Shown here in pieces: positions 44,830 to 57,434 of a DNA stretch of 64,000 bases. The number at the start of each line of letters is the position of its first letter. Position 1 is the stretch's first letter. Source of the stretch: Centroberyx gerrardi (lineage: Eukaryota; Chordata; Actinopteri; Beryciformes; Berycidae); NCBI RefSeq assembly GCF_048128805.1, contig NC_135997.1:3576470-3640469 (forward strand), written 5' to 3'. Position numbers and translations under genes: made by a program. Below the pieces are notes generated by a model. It searched no databases. It had not been told where the DNA came from and was given only the letters and a program-made list of their open reading frames with translations.

Positions 44830-45118
44830 TAAAATATGAAGAATCTGGTTTGTTAATTGACACACATGCTCAAATCAGCGCGCATAAAAAAAGCCGATTT
44901 CACTCTCAAAATACATATAAGCGCTTATTCACACCTGTTGGCTTATTTTTGTTTGATTAAATAAACACAGAGTAAAACCTGTGTGTGTTATACTGTTAGG
45001 ACTTGGTGAAGAATAATCGTCCTAATCGTTTTCTTTCAGTCGGTTAATACGCTTGAATGCATTTACTCTCTTTCAATTAAACTTTTTTATCAGGTCAGTT
45101 GCGATTACTGTACACACA
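44830..45118. other. Upstream of il17c exon, start exon not found
   Basis: AT-rich. The missing first coding exon of il17c should lie here or further right on the minus strand. Possible donors exist (for instance CACAG-GTTTT near 44977), but none has a convincing ATG frame before it. Confidence 0.3.
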
Positions 45119-45121
45119 ATT

Positions 45122-45122
45122 A

Positions 45123-45208
<86 letters not shown>
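45122..45208. repeat. (GA)n microsatellite
   Basis: About 43 GA units. Confidence 0.95.
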
Positions 45209-45211
<3 letters not shown>

Positions 45212-45297
45212 TCATTATCAGCTTAATTGGTCAGTGTTGCAGTGAAGTCTACCTCATTTGGTTTCTTTCCTGCCATGCCTATAAAGGAATGAATTGA

Positions 45298-45299
<2 letters not shown>

Positions 45300-45345
<46 letters not shown>

Positions 45346-45377
45346 TGAGAGAGAGAGCGAGAGAGAGAGAGAGAGAG
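45300..45377. repeat. (GT)n-(GA)n microsatellite
   Basis: About 15 GT units followed by about 24 GA units, with TGAATTGAATT before it, as in LINE tails. Confidence 0.9.
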
Positions 45378-45748
45378 TTTTGCAATATAATAACAGTCAG
45401 ATTTCCATCCATTTTAACAGAAAGTTCAACCCAAGTTGAACTTCTTACATCCGTTTAAAGGCGGGTCTGCGTTTGTTTTGGGCAAAACAGCGGCGTTAAA
45501 ACAAAGATAAAACAAGGAAATCGCATGGGAAATGAGTAAGGGTTTCCAGGTAGTTAGTTTGTTATTCATTTATTGGCAACAGAGAGGAGAAAAAGAAAAC
45601 GTTCACATTCTCATTCTCCCATTCGATGCAAATATTAAACAACCCCCAATCAATCGTTTTTTTAATAGCCTACAATGGAGTTCTATGGCTGCTGGGACAT
45701 GGCTGCATTGGGCACCGGCTACATGGCCGAGACTTGTTGGCAAAAAAA

Positions 45749-45788
45749 ATGAAAATAACAAAATCAGCAATGATTTTGTTATTTTCAT
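45749..45788. repeat. Perfect 18-bp-arm hairpin
   Basis: ATGAAAATAACAAAATCA, loop GCAA, TGATTTTGTTATTTTCAT. The arms are exact complements and AT-rich. No function is known. Confidence 0.85.
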
Positions 45789-45794
45789 AGGATT

Positions 45795-46427
45795 CGTTGA
45801 CGGTAAGCAATGCATTAAATTTCGTTTTGCATTCGTGTTTCCAAGTTGAATGCATTAATTGATGAACTGAAATCAAGTGTTATTTTTTCACAAGGTTTGC
45901 TAGGTTTAAGTTCGAGTTCCTCATGTATCACATGATCAATACACAGTTCAGCATATATGCAACAGCAGTACACTTACTTGTAGTTGATTGCACTTGCCAT
46001 GTGCATCAGAGAGAAACTTACTTCAGTGTGAATTGCCAGATACATAGATAAGATAGATAGTAGATTTTATCATGGTTTTTTATTATTATTTTTTAAATCA
46101 GAAATTGACCTATGATTCACCAAACATAGGCTACATACATAACAAGTCTCTATCCTGTAACTTCATTCAAACCAAAAGAAGGAAGAGTTTCTGGAGAGTT
46201 AAACCAAATGCAATGCATACTGGTAAGTCTGCTAATAAACTAACAGTGTTTTTAGTGAATGCTTTATAAGGTGTTCTTTCAACTCGTAATTTTAAGTCAC
46301 AAGATGTGAACTCATAATTTTAAGTCATGAAGCTCAAAACTAGCACTTTTAAGTTGAAATTGACAAACACATCTATATACATTGTGTTAGTGGATAAAGA
46401 TGAGTTGATTTCACTAAATTGCACTAT
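45795..46427. other. Gene-free stretch
   Basis: No exon supported. It ends where the 46428 repeat copy begins. Confidence 0.4.
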
Positions 46428-47815
46428 GAGTTACATGAAAGCTGCCTTGATGTTTTCTTTAGGTAACAGTAGATTGTGAACTCATTGACGATTTGTATAT
46501 AAGACGAGTGATGACATCACCTGAAGATAGATTTTAAAGGCATGTTTTAAATGGGTAAGTTATACTCCAAACTTTTAATGAAGACTAACTCAGTAAAGTA
46601 ACTAGTAAAAGTATAACTTTCCCCAACACTGTTCATCTCTTGTGCTCACATTGGTGAAAACCAAGCTGTGTAAATTCACAAAATACTATCAGAATTTTGT
46701 GACACGTGAAGAGCCGACATTAATCTCTAGTGAAAGAATAAACAGTTATTGGATTTGACTGATAAACACGTAGACATTTTGCTGATTGAATTTACTGTCT
46801 GAAGTTCACTCAATGAGTTTTATTACATTAGAATAACTAATGAACTTTGGCTAAAATAGTAGTGAATAGTTAGATCAACTTGCAATTTCAAGGCAGCAAG
46901 GAAACCTTCAGTATGTTTTTAAGCTGCAGTGTCTTAATATTTTTTTTGCAGTGAAATGCTTATAGTCGTCAGTAAAGTAATGTGTTTAACAAGGCACTTG
47001 TTATAGTATGTTGTTGTATGGTGATGCTGACACCGGAGCACAGGAACAGACAGGAGTCGATCTGATCAGTTAGTAGACATTTAATGATGCATCATTGGAG
47101 AGGAACAACATGAACACAGTCTGTTAGTCTCTCCTCGAACTGAGAGAGGCCTGTGATCTATATAGTGGTCAGTTACGTCCAAGACAGATAAATAACAAGA
47201 CATACTCTCCATAGTCTCCATACGCCTGATAGCTGACGTAACAGTTGACGCTCGGAGACGAATGGCCTTGTACACTGATTATGTTTATATACAGTACATA
47301 TATATATGGATGCGCATTTATTATTACTGTTTGCATTTAGTTGCATTTTTGCACTGTCTATATAGTTTTATATTATGTACATTACCTTTATTTTTTATCT
47401 TATTACCTCTTCTCTTTATTATCTTCTGTACTTATTTTTCCCTGGTACTGTTCTGCCAGTTGCTGCTGTGGCACCCGAATTTCCCCAAGGGAATTAATAA
47501 AGTGATATCTTATCTTATTTTATCTTGTAGCAGGAACATCAGGTACCTCCTGACACTAGGTCAACTTGGGTCAACTAACAAGACCACAGTGTAAGTACTT
47601 CATACACTTCCACAATGTCATAGAAAAAGATATGCATCTTTTATCTTCCATTACACCTTAGTTGTTGATTCAGAGAAGCCTCTAGTTATCAAATAGGACA
47701 AGATCCTGTCCTATCTGTCTGTCTTCTGGTTAAAGTTTAAAGTTTAAAGAATCATTAAAGAATAAGTCCAATGTACCAGGTTCATGAAAATAACACCGTC
47801 CTGGATTCATGTTAC
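46428..47815. repeat. Interspersed repeat, copy B, with insertion
   Basis: It matches copy A (38264-38996) at both ends, but the block from about 46960 to 47625 is absent from copy A. That block includes CACCGGAGCACAGGAACAGA and a LINE 3' terminus. Confidence 0.7.
47262..47527 (+). mobile_element. LINE 3' terminus within repeat copy B
   Basis: A T-rich 3' UTR then CCCGAATTTCCCCAAGGGAA, TTAATAAAGTGATATCTTAT and a short TCTTAT-type tail, the usual end of fish LINEs that terminate in TATCT repeats. No coding part. Confidence 0.6.
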
Positions 47816-47829
47816 TCTGTTTCTAAACT

Positions 47830-50440
47830 AGAAATAGTTGATTATTACCATTTTTTACCATTATTATGTAAAGAACCGTGCTCTTAAGTCAAATGTTCTG
47901 CAACATTAAAGAGTTCCACTTGAACTTCCAGAGCCTACAAAGAATCCCTGGGGAATCAGCTTTAATATGAGTGTAATTTCATGCCAAGCTAGCAGCAAAG
48001 GGATTGGCACAATTATAAGAATTCAAGTCAAATCAGAGCAGATTATTGTGAAGGCCCAGTCATTTGTCCCAAACTGTTTAACACTTTTCAGGAGTCTGAT
48101 TCATAAAAGACAAAATTTTAGGAAGTTCTCAAGAAGGCTCTTAAATGCAATTCCCCTATATTATCTTCAGATTAGTCTCATCTCTTACAAACTTCTCTTG
48201 GATTACTTATTATTTACTTAATAACTTCTCAAACAGGGCCGACCTGGCAACTGTTGATGCAAACAAACATAAAAGGGGGGTTTTCCTCCGAAGCAGCAGC
48301 CCATAGTGCTTCCATCTAGGAAACAACTTGGAAGTATTATTTGGGGGCGGATATATTTATTGTTTATTTAACTTTAAGTGCAGGAAAAGGTTCAGACATT
48401 GGTTAGTGCTTTTTGGCTACAGGCTTATTTAGTGTGACTGTCTAATTTGATGGTTTATTTTCATGAGAAATGAGACAAACCAAATAAAAATAGTGACAAG
48501 CTTAAGCTTAAGTTTAAGCTAAAATGTAAGCTAAAAAGTTAAGCTTAAAATGTAAGATACAGTAAGTAAAACTATGAATACTTTGAAATACCTTCTCAAT
48601 TATCTAAATTATTGGTGTTGTTAAATGAATGAATTTAGAGGCTTACCTTTTCGCTGCAACATTTTTAAAACAAGTGGAAAGTTACCTTAATTATCATTAT
48701 TTATTAAATAGCACTTAAGATTTTTTTTTTTTTTTCCCCCAAGAAGCCTCTGTGAATCCGTCCCCTGATCTGCAAGCCTGTAATTTGCAGAAGGAAATGC
48801 AGTGCAGTCTTGATGGCACTGGAGGGCAATAGGAGCTCTGCTTGTCTCAACAGAAGTTTACGGCCCTTCCTCTCCCTCAGGTGTCACACCTCCCCCGGCT
48901 CTGATGGGAACCACTTCACTTTGGACTCAGTCCTCTGTAAACTGTCTGGATGTGTTACACAACCTGCTTCTGAATTTTGGGCACTTTTCTTCAGCCATCG
49001 CTCTGCTTCCTACTTTTGGGGGGCTTTTTTTTGTGGTTGTTGATGACGACCTGTTTATTTTTATTACCACAGTATGAGTTGTGGTTCAGAAAGAGTGGTT
49101 AAGCTTTCTGTCACAACTCTGGCTGAGGATACACACTCCAATGGGAAATAGCTGGCGGGAGTGTAAACTCATTGGGTAAGAAACTTATTTTTCCTGTTTT
49201 CCTGGTGGTATTTGAATGCATTCTTACAGGGTGTGAAATATTCAAGCTGTTCAGGAGACACCTGGATACACTGAAACACATGGAGTTTCTATTGTAATAA
49301 AATATGGTATGTATGTAATGTCTGTAGTGTTAGTGGCTGTGTCCAGGAATCAAGTGTCAATCAACTTAATTATTATAGGGAACTGTTTACACAAAAGCCA
49401 TTTATTTTTTAAATTAGCTATGTAATCTCAGTTTACCTCTGCCCTGAAAAATGACACTAAAGTGACGGACTGGACTTGCAACCAAAGTAAAGCACACTGA
49501 CACGTTGGAACTTGTTAGATATGATAATGAAGGAGCACACAGCATGCGAGTAAAACTGCTGCAACACTGCTACTGGTAAGGAAATACCCCATGTGTATGT
49601 GAAAGGTTAGGTTACTACGGGTGTGGTAAATGATGTATCGTGTTTCCTAAAGAAAAGAGTAACTGAGGTCCGTGTGAGAAGGTGCTGTCACTCCCCTCTG
49701 GCCCTGCAGCACAATGCATGTTTCACAGCTGAGAGTTGGGTGAGATTTCTTCTGCTCAAACATGAACTCAGAGGCAAAGCATCGTCGACTTGTTCCTGTG
49801 TGTGTTGCACATGCATGTGTATTTTTAAATAACAGTTCAAAAGTTTCAGGGCTCTCCACATTACTGGCAGCAAAGTAAAAAGTGGCATAAAAACTTAGTG
49901 TAAGTAGATCTAAAATGTATATATTTGTTCTTTTTTGGGTTTCACTAACATTTTCTTTTTGTAGTGAGAAAAACAAAACAGGGAAGAGAACCAGTGGCTG
50001 TGGAGTGTCTTCTGCTGCTCTTAGTATTTATGTTATTTTATTAATTTAGAAATTAAAATGTAATAGTTTGTTAATAGTTAATAATACTTACAAGTTTTCT
50101 CTCAAAACAAGAGCAGAGAAGCAACCTTAAAAGTTAAATTGTCCATCGGAGAAGGTTGTTGCAACTCTCTCTCTCCATTAAAAAAACAATTGCGATAGAC
50201 CCACTGTTTCAGTCACAGAAACAACAAACACCAAGCAAAGCCTCTGACAAAAGATCCATAGATGTGTTAAGAAGTGCTTTTTTTTTTTAAAGAGATATAG
50301 GAAGATTTTGTTACTAGATATAGGATCAATGAAGAGAGCAGAACTGGAAAATCCTGCATGTTGTGACCAGGAACCGCTGCACATAAGAGACACCACCCTC
50401 CTCAAAGACATAGACAATGAGAGGTGAGGCAGAAAAGACT
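47830..50440. other. Gene-free stretch
   Basis: No exon, RNA gene or intact element recognised. There is a short run of AAGCTTAAG-type repeats at about 48500-48560 and a poly-T run at 48722. The 77-codon frame at 48810-49043 has no recognisable domain. Confidence 0.4.
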
Positions 50441-50699
50441 CATATCCAAACATCATAAGACACCAACATACAGACGGCCAGTGAACCCAAACTAGATGTA
50501 CTGTATCTACTCCAGATACAGTTTGGCACTCGGCTGTCTCCTCTGCCAGCAGCCTGAGAAAGGTGCAGATGCCTCGGCTCTGTACGGTAACACTCAGGTC
50601 TGTTAACCCAGTAAGAGTTGGATCGCAGCCTCAGGTCATCGACCAAGTACCTGTTGTCTGTTCCCAAGTTTAGACTGAAAACTAGAGGAGATCTCCGCT

Positions 50700-50940
50700 C
50701 CCAGACTCTGACGACCTGCCTGAGGAGCTGAGGCGTCATTTTTTAAATTCCTTGTTAAGACTCACTTATATAGACCTGCTTTAATGTAAAGGATATTTTA
50801 TTAATTGTCCTTGACCTCCCTTTTGTTTCTGGTCTTAAGTTTCCATTTTTTGCTTTGCTTACATTGTTCTTTTGTTTTACTGTTCATTTGATCGTTTTTT
50901 TTTTGTTTTTGTTTACTTCTTTGTGCTCCTGCTAATGCGA
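50700..50940 (+). mobile_element. LINE C-terminal fragment
   Basis: One plus frame reads FKFLVKTHLYRPALM (about 50743-50787), like the SFKSLLKTHLFRLAF end of fish LINE proteins. T-rich 3' UTR sequence follows. A matching 3' terminus (TTTTGAAAAGTGCTACATAA with ATT repeats) occurs at 51148-51195, separated by the repeat at 50941-51147. Confidence 0.5.
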
Positions 50941-51147
50941 GCACAAGAGATGAACAGTGTTGGGGAAAGTTACTTTTGAAACTAACTAGTTACTTTACTT
51001 TGTAACTTGCCCTAAAATACTACCTAGTTACTTTAAATTAGTCTTTATTAAAAGTAACTCATTGGAGTACTTCCAAGTTACCCACTGAAAAACATGCTTT
51101 TAAAATCTGACTACTGGTGATGTCATCACTCATATCGTACTCCGTGT
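50941..51147 (-). repeat. Third copy of the GTTGGGGAAAGTTACTTT repeat
   Basis: Reverse-oriented relative to copies A and B, sharing GATGAACAGTGTTGGGGAAA, AAGTTACCCACT and GGTGATGTCATCACTC. It appears to interrupt a LINE 3' end. Confidence 0.65.
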
Positions 51148-51199
51148 TTTGAAAAGTGCTACATAAATTACTATTATTATTATTATCATCATTAGTAGT

Positions 51200-53150
51200 A
51201 GTAATAGTTAGCTGAAGAGTAGCAGGAGTAGTAGCTGTTGCTGAAGTTGTAGTATTGTAGTAGCCTATTATAACTGAATGATTCTGTATGTGATGTGAGC
51301 CCTCTAAATAAATCAATCCATCTGAAACTGAAGCAGCTCAGATTTGCTCATCAGTCGGTCTAAACTGAGTCACTTCTGAATCCAGTTTGCGTCTCGCTTC
51401 ATCTGCATGTTTGCTCCAGTTAAATAGATTCCATATTTATTCATGGGGTGTTGAAAGAACAGAGCTCATACATTGACTGAATGAAAGAAGTAAGATTTAT
51501 TCTCAATGAGTAATGAGTAATGATGGTGATTGGCCAGTCAGTTCTCCCTCGTGTTTAGCCTGAAATAGTATAGTTATCATAATATCTGTTTTATTTTTCT
51601 GTTTTTATTTTATTCATTTTAATAGTTCATTTTCACAATAAAAGCACAAACTGCTATCCTGGAACTGGTGCACGACTATTCAAACTGATATACTATAGCA
51701 GCTGACATGCTGATGTTTGAGTCATGTTTTTGTTCGAATTAACAAAAAAGGTAATGTGTTTTTGTGCAGGACATTTAAAACCAGCCTAAAGTAATTTGAG
51801 TGAAATATACGAGTTGTGCAGAAGAAGATCAAAGTCATCCTCACTAGACGCCTTAATGCTGGTGTGACAGCCGTGCGGACGCTCAACTAGGTCGTATTTA
51901 TAGGCCAAATTGACTACGGCACCTCAGGACTTCACCCAAAGAAATAACTACTTGAATACACTTGCAATAAACAAAGAGGGTTTCCACATACAGATTGATT
52001 CTGCTATTTTTTTTTTTTTTTTTTTTTGTATGTGAGTTTACACCAAAAAAAAAAATAAATAAAAATAAATAAAATGGAAATTACTTTCAAGTCTGATTAG
52101 CCACAAAGCCAAAATGGTAAAATAAAACACAATTTAAAACACAATTTAATATTCTAATTCTCTAAAAACATAGTTATAAAAACAACTAGAATTGGCAGTT
52201 ACCAAACAACTCAATTGAGACGAATGGAAGGCTGCAGGATGGGGGGGGGGGGGGGGGGGGGATCATTTATATTAATGGCAACTCTGGCTAACACCACACA
52301 CTGCAAAAGGAAAGTGATAAATAAAAAAATAAAAAATAATAAAAAACACTACAGAACACTAAACACTACAGGAAAAAACACTACAGGACACTAAACACTA
52401 CAGGAAAGCAGGAGCCACATTACTGAGCACCACCTCAGAGCGAGTACAGCCTCAACCACTCACTACAGGAGCCAACAGTTACAGCTGGTACAGGTAGTAA
52501 ACTCACTCTGGAATATATGTGATCACCACGCTTTACAAACATGAGTATTTGTTAAGACAATTAATCAAAAAAAAAAAAAGCCGAGCAAAAGAATCGATGC
52601 TATCAAACAAACAAACCAAAGTAAAGCAGGCAAACAAAGCAAAGCAGCAGCAGACGTCCTACAAAACAGTTTGTTAGTTGCTCTCTGCTGAGCACATTTA
52701 CACACTGCACACTGAGAAGTGGGATAAAACTAATGTTACCTCAGTGGACACAAACACTCCCACAGTTGCTGTAGCTCCTACCAACCATGGGATCTCCCAG
52801 AAAGCTATGTTGGAGGCACTAGGTTGGAAGGCCAAGTGCAGCAGTCACTGGCGTAAATATCGACACTGCAACCCATCAGGGCCCAGAAGCTGTCAGAGGC
52901 CCATGTAGGAATGCGATTTTTTGCTGCTTTACTGTCCTCTCGCACATTGACCGTTTCACCCAGTCTTCAAAGTAACCATTCAAGGAGATCACTACTTTTT
53001 ATAGTGATAGCTAACATTATATATACCACCTTCCCACCTTGTGTATAACACTTACGGTTTTGAGTCATAGCCTATTTTTATGTATTTTTATTTGTCCTTA
53101 TTGAAGTGTTCCTAAAAATAAATATTATTTCTATCCACTTATTTAATTTG
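51200..53150. other. Gene-free stretch with homopolymers
   Basis: Poly-T at 52009-52027, A-rich at 52046-52075 and G21 at 52241-52261. The 76-codon frame 52678-52908 is not recognised. No supported gene. Confidence 0.4.
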
Positions 53151-53690
53151 GTTGTTTTCTTCTCAAAAGTTACGAAGGAAGAAGGCTTGCTGGGAAATGC
53201 TAATTTGTTTGTCCAATGACCTTGCTCCCTGTCATTTGTGATAACTTGCGTGGACGTTGTGACGTCAATTTTTTCTCAACGCTTCAAGCTTTTAGCAAGA
53301 AGCAAGTGTTCTTCAGCAAATGGAAGATAAGTTAGCAGCATACATAATGTTTAGCAAGCCCAAACAAAAAAGCGGCGCTCAAAAGAGGAAGGAAAAAATA
53401 GAACAGGATGAGCGTACTGCTAAACTGACGAAATTAGATAGGTTTTTCCATGCTTCATCGAATGCTAACGTTAGCAATGTTGACCTGCAGCCGGAGGCTA
53501 ACGTTAGCTCACCATTGCCATCTAGCTCCACAAGTGAAGCTGTATCGGCCCAGCCGTGACCCCCTTGTCTGGAGTGGTTGTGTGTGTGTGTGTGTGCGTG
53601 CGCTTGTGTTTGGGGCAGGGGGGCAAGAAAAAATATTTGCACCGGGGCCAATCACAACTATGTTACGCCACTGGCAGCAGTCCTGGAATT
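53150..53690 (+). mobile_element. hAT (ZMYM1-like) element N-terminal fragment
   Basis: The frame 53320-53559 (79 codons) contains KSGAQKRKEKIEQDERTAKL followed by TKLDRFF. This is like the N-terminus of hAT-type proteins annotated as zinc finger MYM-type 1-like in fish. The reading frame ends in a stop and no dimerisation or catalytic domain follows. A segment TTACGCCACTGG near 53663 resembles hAT-type termini. Degraded fragment. Confidence 0.5.
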
Positions 53691-53699
53691 GCTGAAACG

Positions 53700-56360
53700 G
53701 CACTTTAAAATCACTAAAAGAAACAATGAACGGATGCAGGAAGCAGCAAGGGCTACACAGAAAAACATACTGGACCTCTCAGTGATGAGCGTCAGAGCAC
53801 AACACCAAGGGCAAAAGGAGGGAGCATTCTGGCCGTGCTTCTACCTGGGAGGTATACAGTATATCTATACCATACACCTACTTAATTGGATGGTTGGCAG
53901 CACTGTGGTGTGAAGCTCTGAAGAAATGGGTGTGTGAAGCTCTGAGGGAGTGGGTGTGTCTGCCAACACCACCCATATTAGTAACTCTACAAGCTACACT
54001 GGCTATGCTAGGCTATAAGACAAGATTATATGTTAATAAGTAAGTCAAGATCAGTGCAGGCGATATTGTTGCAGCTGCAGGTCAAATTTCAATATGTCTG
54101 TATTCCAGGTCTAAAGGGAGTAATTTCCTCTGTATTGGATATTACAAATAATCTTGGTGTTATTGTAATAGGCTTGGGTCACCATTTTTTTATGACTGTC
54201 CTCTTAAATACAGCGTTCTTGCGCAGGTCTGGAAAGTATGGAAAAGTATGGAAAATGGTTTTCATACTTTCCAGATCTCAATGTGTATGGAAAATTGTGA
54301 TTAAAAGTATGGAAAAAAATGTTTCCAAGCTTGTACTTTAACTAGTCTATTAGCGAGACAAAACTTATCTCTACTTTTTGTGATTAAAATTGAATGCATC
54401 GTTGGCTTAGATGATGCTGTCCACTTTGACCCTCAGGTACGTATTGACTGGAAATTGGAAAATGACTTTTAGAAGTTCCCATCAAAAGACTGTAGAAATG
54501 CAAAATGCGTTCAAAAGTCAAAAACTAGATCTGAAAGTCTGGGAAGCTCTTTTAAAATGGAAAATCTGCCAGAACCCTGTAAATAACAAGGTGTGGTCTC
54601 TCACCTATAAGGATGCCACATACAGTCATTTACACTGACAAGTGTACACACTGACCATATTATTTACCTGGGTGCTTGGTTTTAGTGATCAGCCAGTGTG
54701 TGGTAATGGGAAAACGCTTTGTTGAGACCAAAACTGAAATACATGATCACTATCCGCTTCTCCTGAAATATGACCCATCTTTTTATATCCTTTTACATGT
54801 GTGAAATAGAGGAAGAGGCAGAGAGATGTTATGCAACTGAGGGAAAGTGGCTAGCTACAGCAGCTGCATACAGTCACAAGGTTATCTTATTTGTTTATTT
54901 ATTTAATTTATTTGTAAGGGACCATTTAGCTAGAGCTAATTTTCATCTGCAGTCCCAAATACAAGCACACAGTAACACATAATAGGTTAAAGTGTACAAA
55001 ATTTAACCAACAGCCAGTGCAAGGTGCATGTGCTTTAAAAATTAAGTCAGTTACAGTCAGTTACAATAGGACATGTGAGAGAAAAATCGTAGCATGCATG
55101 AATATCTTGCCAGCATCCATGGAAAGTTTCTAATTTGGTTAAAATTTGCTTAATTCTCTTTGACAATCCTGCTGACTGTGTCTACCACCTGCATTTAACA
55201 ATTAAACCATTAAACCATTAAACCATTAAACCATTAAACCAACAATTTGACTATGCATGTGAAATGGTTTAAACATTAACTCCCCAAGATTAAGTCCTGC
55301 TGACAGATCATGCACTAGTAGTCGACCTATGAGAATCATGCTTACTTATTAGACAACAAGGAATGTTAATGCAACAGCAGGTATGTAGGAATTTGTAAAA
55401 AAAAAAAAAAAAAAAATCAGGAATTTCTTTAGAGATTGTATATGGAAAGTGTATGTTATTTTGACTGAAATAATCAGATCCTATTTCAAAACGAATCCCT
55501 GTTATTTGTACTTGGGTGTTATGTGTGCCAGACGGACTGTTGACAGCCCAAAACTGTTGGATAAAGCATTTACAGTTAAACTCTGACACTATATTTTGAT
55601 GCAAAAATCAACAGCAAAGTAGACACTTTGTTATCGGCAAGTGGCACAGACATAAAGATGAAAAGACTAGGTTCCTGTATTTGAAGTCCACCAAATGATG
55701 GTATGTTTCCTACAGATCTTGTAGAGGTAGTGGGTCTGTGCATGTGTGGACGTGTGGTTGGGATGTTTAAGACAAGGGAATGGCTCCAACAAGCAGTGAC
55801 AAGAAGTCAAACAGGTTTTCCCATGAGAACCGCAAAAGCTGAGAACATTCTTGAAAACTATTCTTGAAAGCTCCCATTCACTGCTAAAAAAAACAAAACA
55901 AAACAAAAAAAACTGTCCAGTTTGCTTTCCACTCAGGTTTTATTTCAAAATGTCAGAGGACTCTTAGATTGCTATGTACTGTCTCAGCTAGGTCGTTTCA
56001 GGCTGCTTAAAACAACTGTTCACTGAAGCATATTCATATGAATGAATCAAGTTTATTTATCAACTCTTTCAAGCTGATAAAGTTTATCAGTCTTTTTTTT
56101 TTATTACAGCAAAAGCTGAAATGCTGCCAAATATAACAAGGACATGAAATGTGGGTAATGAAAGGATAAACGTTTATTCATTTTTCTGTTTATGTTTTAG
56201 AGATGAGTTTTATCCCCATTGAGACATGCCTAATGCGAGGTTTTATTTCTGCAAGAGGTTGGCTTGACTTCCTTAACTCTTTCCCTTACCAGAAATTATA
56301 TATTATATATATTAAATATTATATATTTCTAAACCCAGTCAGCATCTGTACAGCCAGCAT
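53700..56360. other. Gene-free stretch with diverged repeats
   Basis: GGAAAGTATGGAAAA motifs in both directions at 54230-54330 resemble a MITE of the TCCTTGAA type. An ATTAAACC octamer is repeated about five times at 55195-55240. Poly-A lies at 55398-55415. No supported gene. Confidence 0.4.
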
Positions 56361-56369
56361 GTTTTTTAA

Positions 56370-56572
56370 AATATTATTTTTGGGGAATTTTGCCTTTATT
56401 TGACAGTAGACGGAGACAGGAAAGACTGGCAGAGGGAGAGAGAGAGAGAGAGAGAGAGAAAGAAAGAAAGAAATGACATGTGACAAAGGTCCCAGGCCTA
56501 ATTCAAACCCAGGACGTCACATTTACACGTCATGAACCTTAGCCAACTGAGCCACCAGGACGCCCCTGCGGC
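56370..56572 (-). mobile_element. tRNA-derived SINE
   Basis: Read on the minus strand: GGGCGTCCTGGTGGCTCAGT, then an A-box-like TGGCTCAGTTGG. CCTGGGTTTGAATTAGG follows as a B-box-like motif, then a body with GACCTTTGTCACATGTCATT and CT-rich sequence. The pol III box order and spacing fit a tRNA-derived SINE common in fish. A GAGA/GAAA run lies within it. Confidence 0.75.
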
Positions 56573-57430
56573 CTAACATGCAGCAGGAAAGACAAATCTG
56601 CAGGCATGCCAAGACATGATCAGACTAGAGCCCAAAGAATCACAAATGAAATGCAACAGAAATAAAGCATTCTCTTAGGCAGAGTCAGTCATCCATTTGC
56701 AACTGTAAATCCTCCTTCGCCCTGCTCTTACAAAAGAGTCCATGCAATTATTCAGGGAGAGTTGTTGAAATGCCAAGAAAATTATGCTATCTGATTCACA
56801 TGAAATACAGGAATAAGTTGTTTTTTCTTTTGTGTTTCAAAAAGGTGTCAGCCATTTTGGGTCAAGATCAGGAAATCCTGGACCAATGGCAGCTACCTAT
56901 GAAGTCAGAGCCTGTGGCCAGTGAAGGACAGCAATCTCACAACTGCCGTACAACTGCCATCTTTTTGTTGTCTACAGCACAGCACTGATGGGCGTTTCCT
57001 TCAGTACCTGCTCCCATGAACACACAGAGGTCTTCAGCGAGACAAGGTGGGAAGATACAGTAAACCTGGGCCCAGAGTTATCAAGCGTCTCAGGAATTGG
57101 TCCCAGTTGCCTGAAAACTCTAAGAGTGCGCAAATTTGGTCCCACCTTTAGGCATAGAAGTAAGAGCACGCTACCAACATTCCCATGACATGAAAGTACT
57201 CATAGCTCAGGATGTATTTAGGAGAGCTCAAGAAGTGTCCTATTGAGACGACGTCAAGCACGCACACGTAGGCCCGTTTCATACTCCACGCAAGTTCTTG
57301 ACCTGCGCAAACTGTCTGCTTACATAGTACACAGAAACTTCCTAAAGCCCTAAAGCTCTGAGGTAACACTGCATTTATCCACAAGGGGGAGCAAAGCTAC
57401 TAGCCTGGAGCATGGAAGTAGGCTATTATA
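56573..57430. other. Gene-free stretch
   Basis: No exon supported. Short frames (56770-56988, 56988-57188) show no domain. Confidence 0.4.
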
Positions 57431-57434
57431 TTAA

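Noticed and set aside
38264-47815. Local segmental duplication
   Set aside because: A third partial copy in reverse orientation at 50941-51147 favours a dispersed repeat family.
50440-50739. 99-codon minus frame
   Set aside because: Adjacent to LINE C-terminal sequence on the plus strand; no recognisable domain in the minus reading, so probably antisense of repeat DNA.
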